From contig JBFXAQ010000002.1 in NCBI GenBank assembly GCA_050184115.1, positions 248,001 to 312,000 of the forward strand: a stretch of DNA of 64,000 nt. Reading direction: 5' to 3'. This DNA comes from JACKNG01 sp050184115 (GTDB lineage Bacteria > Pseudomonadota > Gammaproteobacteria > Ga0077536). Below the pieces are notes generated by a model that searched no databases, was not told the origin of the DNA, and was given only the letters and a program-made list of their open reading frames with translations. Positions 32,667 through 42,701 of this stretch are shown here, one piece after another (positions within the stretch are counted from its first letter, which is position 1; each line of letters opens with the position of its first letter). Made by a program: the position numbers and the translations under genes.

Positions 32667-34013
32667 ATGTCCCGTACTGCCACGCTCTGTCTTGCCCTCC
32701 TGCTTGCCACCGCCGCAGGCGCCGACGACGACCCGATCGCGCGCGCCCAGGCGCTCGTCGACCAGGGCCAGCCCAACGCGGCTTACGACCTGCTGCTGCC
32801 GCTGGAAAGCACGCACGCCGGAGAGCCGGCCTTCGACTACCTGTTCGGCATCGCGGCGCTCGACGCCGGCCACGCCCTGCAGGCGGTCTTCGCCCTCGAG
32901 CGCGTGGTCGACGCACGACCCGAGGACGGCCCTGCGCGCGGCGAACTCGCACGCGCCTACCTCGCCCTCGGCGAAACCGACGACGCGCGCGACGAGTTCG
33001 CGCGCGTCGAGGAGATGGACCTGCCGCCGGAGGCGCGCCAGACCATCGAACGCTACATGTCGTCGATCGAGCTCTTCCACGACCGCACACGCACCCGCTA
33101 CCGGCCGTGGATCGAGATCGGCGCCGGCTTCGACACCAACGTCAACGGCGCCACCGACGATCGCTCGGTACAGGTCAGCATCCCCGGCCTCGGCGTCCTG
33201 CCGCTCACGCTCAGCGGCACGCAGGACAGCCCGGTCTACCGTCTCGGCGCGGGCGTGCGCTTCACCTCGCCGCTGGACGTCGAACGCGGCCTGAGCCTGT
33301 TCGGCCGCATCGGTCTCGACCATCGCGTACCGCTCAACCAGCCGGACTTCAAATCGCTGGGCGGTAACGGCCAGTTCGGCGTGCAGCTGCGCCGCGACGC
33401 CCACCAGTTCAGCCTTGCGCTGGAGGGCGACATCACCAAGGTCGACGGCGCCCAGTCCGGCGTCCGCAACAACAGGTCCAACCGCGAGAGCGCCGGTGCG
33501 CTGGCGCAATGGCAGTACGCGGTCAGCGAAACCGACCAGATCACGAGTTTCCTGCAGTACTCGTTCGTGCATTACCCCGACCAGGGCATCCGCAACGTCA
33601 ACCGCATGACCGGCGGCCTCGGCTGGGGGCACGTGTTCAAGTCGCTGCCCGGCACGCCGATCGTCTTCGGCAGCTTTTTCGCCGGTTTCGAGGATCCGAA
33701 GAGCGATGCGCGAGGACCGCATTTCGGCCGCGATCTCTACGGCATGCGCGGCGGTGCCAGCTACCAGTTCAGCGAGCGGCAGACGCTGTACGGCGCGGTG
33801 ACCTATCAACGTAGCAACTATGATGCCGCCTTCCCGCTGTTCAATCGCCGTCGCGACGACGACTTCGTCGACATCAACATCGGCTACCGCCACCAGTTCG
33901 ACGAACACTGGAGCGTGACGCCGACGCTGACCTATTCCAACAACGACTCCAACATCGTCGTCACCGATTACGACCGCCTCGAGGCGATGGTGACGCTGCG
34001 CAACGACTTCTGA
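32667..34013 (+). CDS. Slam-like outer-membrane protein (type XI secretion candidate)
   Basis: 448 aa: signal peptide, TPR-containing N-terminal domain (about residues 25-135, with PAFDYLFGIAALDAGHALQA and GPARGELARAYLALGETDDA repeats), then from about residue 145 a C-terminal beta-barrel of roughly 14 strands (IEIGAGFDTNVNGATDD at its start; terminal DRLEAMVTLRNDF). This TPR-plus-barrel architecture is that of Slam surface-lipoprotein translocons. The ATG 32,667 is chosen over a GTG at 32,658 because AAGGTG lies at a suitable distance. The downstream FecR-domain protein begins 14 bases after the stop and is the likely cargo. Confidence 0.78.
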   Translation: MSRTATLCLALLLATAAGADDDPIARAQALVDQGQPNAAYDLLLPLESTHAGEPAFDYLFGIAALDAGHALQAVFALERVVDARPEDGPARGELARAYLALGETDDARDEFARVEEMDLPPEARQTIERYMSSIELFHDRTRTRYRPWIEIGAGFDTNVNGATDDRSVQVSIPGLGVLPLTLSGTQDSPVYRLGAGVRFTSPLDVERGLSLFGRIGLDHRVPLNQPDFKSLGGNGQFGVQLRRDAHQFSLALEGDITKVDGAQSGVRNNRSNRESAGALAQWQYAVSETDQITSFLQYSFVHYPDQGIRNVNRMTGGLGWGHVFKSLPGTPIVFGSFFAGFEDPKSDARGPHFGRDLYGMRGGASYQFSERQTLYGAVTYQRSNYDAAFPLFNRRRDDDFVDINIGYRHQFDEHWSVTPTLTYSNNDSNIVVTDYDRLEAMVTLRNDF

Positions 34014-34027
34014 TGCGAGGTAACGCC

Positions 34028-36511
34028 ATGCCCACCTTGAATCGCACCCTCCTCGTCATCGCACTGCTCACCCTCGTCGCGCCGCCGGTGCTGGCCGTGT
34101 CCGCAGCCGGCAAGGTCGTCTATGCCTTCGGCCAGGTCCAGGCCACGGCCGGCGACGGCAGCGTCCGTCCGCTGACGCGCGGCGACGCCATCGTACCGGG
34201 CGATACCGTCACCACGCGCAACGGCCGCACCCAGCTGCGCTTCACCGATGGCGGTTTCGCAGCCCTGCAGCCCAACACGGAGTACAAGGTCGAGGCCTAC
34301 AACTTCGACGGCGGCGCGGACGGCAGCGAGCGCAGCTTCATGAGCCTCGTGCGCGGCAGCGTACGTCTGGTCACGGGCCTCATCGGCCGCAGCAACAAGC
34401 AGAATTTCCGCCTCAACACGCCGGTTGCCACCATCGGCATCCGCGGCACCTCGGGCAAGATTTCTCACTGCGACAGCAACTGCGGCGATCGCGGGCCGGG
34501 TACGCGCCTGGCCGGCTACGGCGGCATCTGGGATCTCGCCTCCGGCAGCTACAGCGGGCCGGTCAAGCCCGGCGAGGCCAAGTTCTGCAACGGTGCCAGC
34601 TGCTTCGACATCCCGGGTTTCGGTCAACGCAGCGAGGTCGATCCCGACGAGCAGAGCGATCTCGAACGTTCCCTCGACGACAACGACGAGAACCTCGCCG
34701 AGGGTGGTAACGAACAGTTCTACTCCGACGGCAACGATTTCGCAGTCAACGGCGGCGCCTCTACGCCGGTTGTCGCGACCGGTATCGTCGGCGCCCGCGC
34801 CGGCGGCGACGGCTACGGCACCGCGCGCGGCGACAGCAGCAGCGGTGACGCTGTCCTGATCCTCGTTGACGGCGTGCCCGTGGCCGAGATTGGAGCCGGC
34901 GACGGCGCCAACGGCGGCGTCGAGTTCATCGTCACCGACGTCAAGGCCTTCCTGACTGCGCTGCAAGGCCTCAACAATGCCGAGCTACGCACCGAGATCG
35001 ATGCCCTGTTTGGCAATGTCGCCCAGGCCGACATCGATCGGCTGGCGGCGGACCCGGCCTCGCCCGCGACGATCGACTTCGGTCGCACCCGCGACGGCCG
35101 TCTCGTCCACGGCCGCTGGCAAGACGGCTTCATGCTCGTCCTCGATCTCGAAGCGATCGGCATCAACGGCGATTTCCGCTTCGACGTTCTCGAACTGCGC
35201 GGTAATCGCAGCGAGCACTTCATCTTCGGCCCCGACCCCGGCGCGATGCCGCTCACCGGCGAAGCCTTCTACGATTTCACCGGTGGCACGCTGTCGACCG
35301 CCGTCGACGGCTCGTCCATCGGCCAGGGCGTGACCGCCGGTCGCCTCACGGTGGACTTCCTCGCCAGCCGCGGCGCGATCGACATGACGGTCCGCCACGG
35401 CGGCACCAGCTACAAGGTGGGGGGCGACCTCCTGCTGAGTTTCGATCGCCGCTTCTTCCACGATGTGTCGGTGACCGCGAAAGACCTCGCCGGAGCCGTC
35501 TATGCCGCCGGCATCGACGGCTTCTTCGCCAGCCGCGGCACCCAGGCGCCGCTCGCCGCCGGGCTCGCCTACACCATCGAGACACCGACGCACATCGTCG
35601 GCGTCGCTGGCTTCGGGCTCGGCGGCGTGCGCGCCTCCACTCCCGGCCTGCCGCAGGGCGCGTGGGTCGGCTTCGCGCATAACTTCGTCGGCGGCGGTCT
35701 GCAGCTGCAGAGTGAGGCCTTCGACTTCCTCCTCGACGCCAGCAATACCGCGACGCTCACCAACGGCGTCGTCACGGCATTCAACTCGACCTTCCACGAC
35801 GCCTGTGCGGGATTGACGCCTTGCGCCTTCAATCGCAATGGCGCCGGCGTCCTGCTCGACCCGACCGGCGCCGGCGGCGCCACCGCGCTGCCGGACGTCG
35901 GCATCCGCTGGGCCCGCTTCTCGCCCGGCTATACCGTGCAACACAGCGGCCTGGCCGGCGGCGAGAACCTCAACGGCTCGGCTATCGTCGTCGCCGTCGA
36001 CGTACCGACGGCGGTCAACGACATCCCCGCGACCGGCAGCGGTCTCGAGGGGGTCTACAACGTCGTCATCGGCGGCACCCACCCCGTGGTCAGCTTCGAT
36101 CACAACGGCGTGCAGCAGCCGGAGGTGGTGTCGACCATCAGCAGTGCGGAAATCTACGTCAATTTCGACTCCGGCTCGGTCAACGCCAACTTCGCCGGCA
36201 GTTTCCCGACACCGCTCGGCACGGCTACCTGGAGTTTGAACGGCGGCGCCGCGTTCAACCGCGCCGATGGCCTGCATTCGACCGGCGTCAGCGGTTCCGT
36301 CAATGGCGCCGGCATCAGCGGTCCGGGTGGGACGCCCGATTGCGGAAGTCCGTGCGGACTGTTCGGCCACACCCACTTCGTGCTCGGCGCCATCAACGCC
36401 GGCGTCACCGCCGGCGTCCTGCAGGCTGTCACCGGGGGGCCCGGCATGAACCTCGCCTGGGGCTACGTATTGCGCGATCCCGACGGCCCGGGCCCCGTCA
36501 TTCTCCCGTAA
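34028..36511 (+). CDS. FecR-domain surface protein with two TbpB-like barrel segments (probable Slam cargo)
   Basis: 827 aa. Signal peptide (LVIALLTLVAPPVLA, no lipobox), a FecR domain at about 30-150 (VVYAFGQVQATAGDGSVRPL, TVTTRNGRTQLRFTDGG, RLNTPVATIGIRGTSG), a Cys-bearing insertion, an acidic linker near 200, then two glycine-rich beta regions (about 400-560 and 680-827). The latter contain VNFDSGSVNANFAGSF, NGAGISG and CGLFGHTHFVLGA, similar in style to the C-terminal barrels of TbpB/hemophilin-type Slam substrates. ATG at 34,028 has GAGGTAAC upstream. Likely exported to or through the outer membrane by the preceding protein; its ligand is unknown. Low complexity, few charged residues in the barrels. 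Confidence 0.72.
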   Translation: MPTLNRTLLVIALLTLVAPPVLAVSAAGKVVYAFGQVQATAGDGSVRPLTRGDAIVPGDTVTTRNGRTQLRFTDGGFAALQPNTEYKVEAYNFDGGADGSERSFMSLVRGSVRLVTGLIGRSNKQNFRLNTPVATIGIRGTSGKISHCDSNCGDRGPGTRLAGYGGIWDLASGSYSGPVKPGEAKFCNGASCFDIPGFGQRSEVDPDEQSDLERSLDDNDENLAEGGNEQFYSDGNDFAVNGGASTPVVATGIVGARAGGDGYGTARGDSSSGDAVLILVDGVPVAEIGAGDGANGGVEFIVTDVKAFLTALQGLNNAELRTEIDALFGNVAQADIDRLAADPASPATIDFGRTRDGRLVHGRWQDGFMLVLDLEAIGINGDFRFDVLELRGNRSEHFIFGPDPGAMPLTGEAFYDFTGGTLSTAVDGSSIGQGVTAGRLTVDFLASRGAIDMTVRHGGTSYKVGGDLLLSFDRRFFHDVSVTAKDLAGAVYAAGIDGFFASRGTQAPLAAGLAYTIETPTHIVGVAGFGLGGVRASTPGLPQGAWVGFAHNFVGGGLQLQSEAFDFLLDASNTATLTNGVVTAFNSTFHDACAGLTPCAFNRNGAGVLLDPTGAGGATALPDVGIRWARFSPGYTVQHSGLAGGENLNGSAIVVAVDVPTAVNDIPATGSGLEGVYNVVIGGTHPVVSFDHNGVQQPEVVSTISSAEIYVNFDSGSVNANFAGSFPTPLGTATWSLNGGAAFNRADGLHSTGVSGSVNGAGISGPGGTPDCGSPCGLFGHTHFVLGAINAGVTAGVLQAVTGGPGMNLAWGYVLRDPDGPGPVILP

Positions 36512-36558
36512 CGGCGCCAGCCGCCGCGCCGCCTTCGTCGGGCACGGCGCAGCCCGAC

Positions 36559-37233
36559 TCAGCGCCAGGCGAAGCGCGGCTGGTCGTAATGTGCAACGCG
36601 GGTTTCCCGCCCGAGCACGCAGACCTCGCGGAACTGGTAGAGGATGGCGGCCGTCGGCGCGGCGATCCAGTCGTCGCCGATCGGCATGCGCAGCACCGGC
36701 GGCGCACCGTCATCGACGTGATCCAGCAACGGCGCATCGCCGCGCAGCAACTCCGGCACCGGGATGCGGTGCACCGAGTCGACCTCGTCCGGATTGGGTT
36801 GGAACGTACGTTGCGGCCCGCCCCAGATCACCACCGGCGTCATGATGAAGCCGGAGCGCGTGACGAAGTCGTCCAACCGCCCGAGGATGCGCTCCGGTCC
36901 CAGCTCGAGTCCGATCTCCTCGTGCATCTCACGCAGAGCCGTATCCTCCGGTGTTTCGCCGGGATCGATGCGCCCACCGGGGAAGGCCCACTGCCCGGCA
37001 TGGTTGCGCAACCTCGATGAGCGCCGGGTCAACAGCAGGGCCGCGCCGCCGTGCCAGTCGTCGTGGTTCGGCAGCCCGTTGCACCCGGCGCCGAGCCCGG
37101 CATCGACGATGGTCACGGCGACCGCGGCGGCACGTGCATCGACGGCATCGGCCTCGTGCACGGCGAAACCGGCCAGGCGTTCGGCGATGCTTGCGCGCAG
37201 CGCGTCGTCACAGCGCACGGCCGTGCTCCTCAT
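36559..37233 (-). CDS. Nudix hydrolase (CoA pyrophosphatase-like)
   Basis: 224 aa. Complete Nudix box GRIDPGETPEDTALREMHEEIGL with the REMHEE metal-binding core, preceded by LLTRRSSRLRNHAGQWAFPGG, typical of CoA/acyl-CoA pyrophosphatases (NudL/NUDT7-like). ATG at 37,233 overlaps the MaoC gene stop by 26 bases; a GTG at 37,218 would reduce the overlap. It would hydrolyse CoA or acyl-CoA to 4'-phosphopantetheine compounds, a plausible turnover partner of the acyl-CoA genes nearby. Confidence 0.87.
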   Translation of the reverse strand: MRSTAVRCDDALRASIAERLAGFAVHEADAVDARAAAVAVTIVDAGLGAGCNGLPNHDDWHGGAALLLTRRSSRLRNHAGQWAFPGGRIDPGETPEDTALREMHEEIGLELGPERILGRLDDFVTRSGFIMTPVVIWGGPQRTFQPNPDEVDSVHRIPVPELLRGDAPLLDHVDDGAPPVLRMPIGDDWIAAPTAAILYQFREVCVLGRETRVAHYDQPRFAWR

Positions 37234-38041
37234 GGGCGATACGCAGCGCGGCAACGGCCTTGCCGGCACCGTTCAGCGCGCGGATCTCGACCAGGCGTCC
37301 GGTCGCGTCGCGGCACCCGCTGACGGTGAGTTCATCGTCCCAGAACACCGGGCGCAGGAACTCGATGCACATCTCGACGGCTGCCGGCGGTGCCTCGCGG
37401 TAGAGCGGCTCGACCAGGAAATTGACGGTCTGCATGCCGGCGATGATCGGCGCCCGCAGGCCGAAGCCGCGCGCGTAATCCGGGTCGAGATGAATCAGGT
37501 TGCTGCTGCCTTCGCAGTACCCGAGCGTGGTCTCTGGCGAGCAGACGTGGCGCGCCAACGGCTCCCATTCCGTCTCCGCGCTCGTCGCCGTCGTGGTCAT
37601 CTGCGATCGCGACGCCGCTGACGCCTGCGGGTCGATCATCAGCACCGCCGGCTCGACGACGAAAGGCGTGGCGCCGGCCGCGTCGCGGTATTCCCAGCGG
37701 CTCAGCATTATCGTGCCGCGAGCGTGTGGCTCGAGCGCCGTCACCTGGCCATGCACGCGGAGCGTTTCGTCCAGCCGGATGGGGCGTTCCTGGCGCAGGC
37801 GCTGGACCAGGTGAACCGGCCCCCAGCCCGGCCGGCTGGCCTGAATCGTCGCGGTGTTGAGCAGGATCGGAGGGCGACCGACGAAGGTCGGGTCGGCGAC
37901 ATCGCCGAAGACATCCGCCGCGATGTCGCACCAGCCATGCAGCCGCCGCTGCTCGGCTGCCGTGATCGTGACCTCGAACGCCGGGTAGCGATAGCCGGCC
38001 TCGGCGCGGTGATTCGTTGCGTTCGTTGCGACCGCCGTCAT
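37208..38041 (-). CDS. MaoC-like double-hotdog acyl-CoA hydratase/dehydratase
   Basis: 277 aa with two tandem hotdog-like halves. The second half shows the hydratase-2-type pattern SSNLIHLDPDYARGFGLRAPIIAGM with catalytic Asp/His reminiscent of the D-x4-H motif. The N-terminal half (WCDIAADVFGDVADPTFVGRPPILLN) is degenerate. Likely hydrates an enoyl-CoA or a related thioester. Stop overlaps the Nudix gene start, so both are co-translated. Divergent from the LEH-like gene. Confidence 0.8.
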   Translation of the reverse strand: MTAVATNATNHRAEAGYRYPAFEVTITAAEQRRLHGWCDIAADVFGDVADPTFVGRPPILLNTATIQASRPGWGPVHLVQRLRQERPIRLDETLRVHGQVTALEPHARGTIMLSRWEYRDAAGATPFVVEPAVLMIDPQASAASRSQMTTTATSAETEWEPLARHVCSPETTLGYCEGSSNLIHLDPDYARGFGLRAPIIAGMQTVNFLVEPLYREAPPAAVEMCIEFLRPVFWDDELTVSGCRDATGRLVEIRALNGAGKAVAALRIAHEEHGRAL

Positions 38042-38157
38042 GCCCGTCCCCTTGCTGTCGGACCGCGCGGCCAGTGTACACGGCGCCCGCGACCATTGAC
38101 CCGTTCACGGCCTGCGGCGAGACTGCGGCCCTTTGCGATCGGGGAGTCCCGCCAGCC

Positions 38158-38547
38158 ATGTCCGCCACCCACTCCGAGCTCGTCCGCGAATTCTGCCTGT
38201 CGCTCAGCACGGGAGACATGCGCAACGCGCGTCGCTATCTCGCCGATGACGTCCACTACCACAACCAACCGTGGGCGCCGATGACCGGCGCCGACGCCGT
38301 GTGCGAGTTCCTGCAGCCCTTCGTCGACGGCACCCACTGCCGCCTGACCGAGATGAACATCCTCCACCAGGTCGCCGAAGGCACGCTGGTGATGAATGCG
38401 CGCGAGGAACGGTGGGTGCGCGGTTCACTCGCGGTCCTCCTGCCCGTGGCCGGCCTGTTCGACGTCCGCGACGACGCCATCACGCGCTGGGTCGATTACT
38501 GGGACCTCGCCACCTTCCAACCCATGCTCGACGCCATCGCGGGCTGA
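38158..38547 (+). CDS. NTF2/limonene-epoxide-hydrolase-like protein
   Basis: 129 aa, cone-shaped NTF2-like fold. LVREFCLSLSTGDMRNARRYLADDVHYHN opens the domain; FVDGTHCRLTEMNILH and the terminal ITRWVDYWDLATF match limonene-1,2-epoxide hydrolase/ketosteroid-isomerase relatives, with an R-x2-D-x2-D arrangement rather than the exact LEH triad. It probably acts on a cyclic hydrophobic substrate. It starts a plus-strand run with the two acyl-CoA dehydrogenases. Confidence 0.75.
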   Translation: MSATHSELVREFCLSLSTGDMRNARRYLADDVHYHNQPWAPMTGADAVCEFLQPFVDGTHCRLTEMNILHQVAEGTLVMNAREERWVRGSLAVLLPVAGLFDVRDDAITRWVDYWDLATFQPMLDAIAG

Positions 38548-38587
38548 CGACCCGCCGCCAGAGCACACGACGGAGCCGCTTGCTTCC

Positions 38588-39745
38588 ATGCATCTCGACC
38601 TCACCGCAGAACAGACCCTCATCCAGGACACCGCGCGGCGTTTCGCCGAGAGTGAACTCGCGCCCGTCGCCGCCGCCCTCGAAGCGGCGGATGGCCGACC
38701 GCGCTACCTGGCCGGCTTGAAGCAGCTCGCCGAACTCGGCTTCATGGGCCTCAACGTCGACCCGGAGTACGGCGGCAGCGGCGCCGGCGTCGTCGCCTTC
38801 AGCGTCGCCCTGACCGAGGTCGCCCGTGCCTGTGCCGCCACCGCGGTGGCGATGTCGGTGAACAACCTCGTCTGCGAAGTCATCCAGTCAATCGGAACGG
38901 AGGCGCAGAAGCGTCGCTTCATCCCGCGCGTGTGCGAGGGTGAGAGCCCGTGCGCCTCGTTCTGCCTCTCGGAGAGCGGCGCGGGATCCGATCCCTCGCG
39001 TATGACCACGCGCGCCGCGCGCGATGGTGGCGACTGGGTCCTGAACGGCACCAAGATGTGGATTTCGAGCGCCGAGTACGCGGGCTTCTTCGTCGTCTGG
39101 GCGGTCACCGATGCGGCCGCACCGACCGGCAAGGGCATCTCCTGCTTCATCGTCGATGCCGCGACGCCCGGCATCACCATCGGCCCGGCCGAACACAAGA
39201 TGGGCCAGCGCGCGTCGTCGACCAACCCGGTCATCTTCGAAGATTGCCGGGTGACGGCCGACGCCATGCTGGGCGGCGAGAACCAGGGCTTCCGCATCGC
39301 CGTCGGCGAACTCACCGGCGGGCGCATCGGCATTGCCTCGCTCGCGCTCGGCGTCGGCCAGGCAGCCATCGATTACGCCCGCCGCTACGCCACCGAGCGC
39401 GAACAGTTCGGGCAGCGCATCGCCGATTTCCAGGGCATCCAGTTCATGCTCGCCGATACCTACACCGAGCTCGAGGCCGGTCGCCTGCTGGTCATGAACG
39501 CGGCCTTCCTGAAGGAATCGGGCAAGCCCTACATGAAAGCCGCCTCGATGGCCAAGCTGTACTGCTCGGAAGCCGCCAACCGCGCCTGCTATACCGCCCT
39601 GCAGCTCATGGGCGGGGCGGGCTACACCGAGGAATACCCGCTCGAACGCTACGCCCGCGATGCCCGCGTGACATCGATCTACGAGGGTACGAGCGAAATC
39701 CAGCGCGTCATCATCGCGCGCGAACTGTTGAAGGAGGTCTCGTGA
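38588..39745 (+). CDS. Acyl-CoA dehydrogenase
   Basis: 385-aa FAD-dependent acyl-CoA dehydrogenase. Typical blocks: AELGFMGLNVDPEYGGSG, FCLSESGAGSDPSRMTTRA, WISSAEYAGFFVVWAV, REQFGQRIADFQGIQFMLAD, LMGGAGYTEEYPLERYARDA, and catalytic E366 in IYEGTSEIQ. It introduces the alpha-beta double bond in an acyl-CoA, passing electrons to ETF. The stop overlaps the next gene's GTG start (GTGA), so both proteins are likely made in equal amounts, perhaps as a heteromer. Confidence 0.95.
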   Translation: MHLDLTAEQTLIQDTARRFAESELAPVAAALEAADGRPRYLAGLKQLAELGFMGLNVDPEYGGSGAGVVAFSVALTEVARACAATAVAMSVNNLVCEVIQSIGTEAQKRRFIPRVCEGESPCASFCLSESGAGSDPSRMTTRAARDGGDWVLNGTKMWISSAEYAGFFVVWAVTDAAAPTGKGISCFIVDAATPGITIGPAEHKMGQRASSTNPVIFEDCRVTADAMLGGENQGFRIAVGELTGGRIGIASLALGVGQAAIDYARRYATEREQFGQRIADFQGIQFMLADTYTELEAGRLLVMNAAFLKESGKPYMKAASMAKLYCSEAANRACYTALQLMGGAGYTEEYPLERYARDARVTSIYEGTSEIQRVIIARELLKEVS

Positions 39746-41010
39746 ACTTCGATCTGCCGGCGGAACTGACCGCCTACCTCGCCGAACTGGACGCGTTCAT
39801 CGAGCGCGAGATCATTCCGCTCGAACAACAGGACGACAACATCCGCTTCTTCGATCACCGGCGCGAACACGCCCGCACCGACTGGGACAACGGCGGCCGT
39901 CCGCGCGAGGACTGGGAGGCCCTGCTGGCCGAGGCGCGGCGCCGCGCCGACGCCGCCGGCCATTACCGCTACGCCTTCCCGCGGGAATTCGGCGGTCGCG
40001 ACGGCACCAATCTCGGCATGGCGGTGATCCGTGAGCACCTCGCCGCGCGTGGGCTGGGCCTGCATTGCGACCTGCAGAACGAACACGCCATCGTCGCCAA
40101 CAACATCGGCCTGCTGCTCATGCTCCATTACGGCAGCGAGGCGCAGAAGGCCGAGTGGGTCGAGCCGCTCGCCACCGGCCAGGGCTTCATCGCCTTCGGC
40201 ATCACCGAGCCGCAGCACGGCTCGGACGCGACGCACATGGAGACCACCGCGGTGCGCGACGGCAACGGCTGGCGTATCAACGGCGAGAAGACCTGGAACA
40301 CCGGTATCCACACCGCGCCGGCCGACCTCATCTTCGCGCGCACCTCCGGCAAGGCCGGCGACGGTGACGGCATCACCGCCTTCATCGTCCCGACCGATGC
40401 CGAGGGCTTCAAGCTCGAAGAACTGCTGTGGACGTTCAACATGCCGACCGACCACGGCCACGTCTCGCTGAAGGACGTCTGGGTGCCGGATTCCGCCGTC
40501 TTCGGCGGCGAGGGCCGCGGCCTGCAGGTGGTGCAGCACTTCTTCAACGAGAACCGCATCCGCCAGGCGGCTTCCAGCCTCGGCGCCGCGCAGTACTGCG
40601 TCAACGAGGCGGTCGCCTACGCGCTCGAACGCAAGCCCTTCGGCAAGCCGCTGTCCTCCAACCAAGGCATCCAGTTCCCGCTCGTCGAACTGCAGACCCA
40701 GTGCGAGATGCTGCGCGCGCTGATCCACAAGACCGCCTGGCTGATGGACAAGGACGGCGCCTTCTCCGTCTCGGACAAGGTCTCGATGTGCAACTTCTGG
40801 GGCAACCGCATGTGCTGCGAGGCGGCCGACCGCGCCATGCAGGTCCACGGCGGCATGGGCTACTCGCGGCACAAGCCGTTCGAGCACATCTACCGTCACC
40901 ACCGGCGTTACCGCATCACCGAGGGCGCGGAGGAGATCCAGATGCGCCGCGTCGCCGGCTACATGTTCGGCTACATGAAGCAGCGCGCGCCCAAGGGCGT
41001 GCGCGAATGA
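39742..41010 (+). CDS. Acyl-CoA dehydrogenase (second subunit/paralogue)
   Basis: 422 aa, more divergent. YAFPREFGGRDGTNLGMAVI, FGITEPQHGSDATHMETTA, WNTGIHTAPADLIFART, RKPFGKPLSSNQGIQFPLVELQ and VHGGMGYSRHKPFEHIYR are FAD/substrate elements; E394 in ITEGAEEIQ stands at the catalytic-Glu position without the Tyr-Glu-Gly-Thr context. GTG at 39,742 follows AAGGAGGTCTC. Paired acyl-CoA dehydrogenase genes of this kind (alpha2beta2 FadE types) act on steroid side chains and rings in actinobacteria; here the pair could serve bulky substrates. Confidence 0.92.
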   Translation: MNFDLPAELTAYLAELDAFIEREIIPLEQQDDNIRFFDHRREHARTDWDNGGRPREDWEALLAEARRRADAAGHYRYAFPREFGGRDGTNLGMAVIREHLAARGLGLHCDLQNEHAIVANNIGLLLMLHYGSEAQKAEWVEPLATGQGFIAFGITEPQHGSDATHMETTAVRDGNGWRINGEKTWNTGIHTAPADLIFARTSGKAGDGDGITAFIVPTDAEGFKLEELLWTFNMPTDHGHVSLKDVWVPDSAVFGGEGRGLQVVQHFFNENRIRQAASSLGAAQYCVNEAVAYALERKPFGKPLSSNQGIQFPLVELQTQCEMLRALIHKTAWLMDKDGAFSVSDKVSMCNFWGNRMCCEAADRAMQVHGGMGYSRHKPFEHIYRHHRRYRITEGAEEIQMRRVAGYMFGYMKQRAPKGVRE

Positions 41011-41038
41011 TGTCGTCCGATCGCGCGAGGGCCGCCCG

Positions 41039-41483
41039 ATGAAGCTCGAACCGCTGTTCACCTACCACGCCAATCTCACCGCGAGTCTCGACGTCGGCGC
41101 CGGCCCCTACGGGCACCGCACCATCGTCGAGGTCCACGGCGGCGCCTTCGAGGGGCCGCGCCTGAAGGGCACCATCCGCCGCGCCGGCTGTGCCGATTGG
41201 CTCACCCTCGCCGATGGTCATGGCCATCTCGATGTTCGCGCGACCTTCGAGACCGACGACGGCGCGTTCATCTACGTCGAGTACCGCGGCGTGGTCGAGT
41301 TGACCGACGCCGCGCAGAAGGCGCTCGCCGGCGAGGGCGAGACCGAGTTCGGTGAGGGCTATTTCGTCACCGCGCCGCGCATGCAGACGGGCGATCCCCG
41401 ATACGCCTGGGTCAACAACCTCGTCTGCGTCGCCCAGGGCCGCCTGCGCGCCGGGCGGGTCGAGTACCGGGTGTTCGCCGTCG

Positions 41484-41494
<11 letters not shown>
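41039..41494 (+). CDS. DUF3237-family protein
   Basis: 151 aa. Matches the UPF0311/DUF3237 pattern: HRTIVEVHGGAFEGPRLKGTI, DWLTLADGHGHLDVRATFETDDGAFIYVEYRG and FGEGYFVTAPRMQTGDPRYAWVNNLVCVAQG. Soluble beta-barrel-like domain of unknown function, often found near catabolic acyl-CoA or terpene genes. ATG at 41,039 is 28 bases after the acyl-CoA dehydrogenase. Its 3' end overlaps the convergent GCS2-like gene by 11 bases. Confidence 0.88.
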
Positions 41495-42697
<1,203 letters not shown>

Positions 42698-42701
<4 letters not shown>

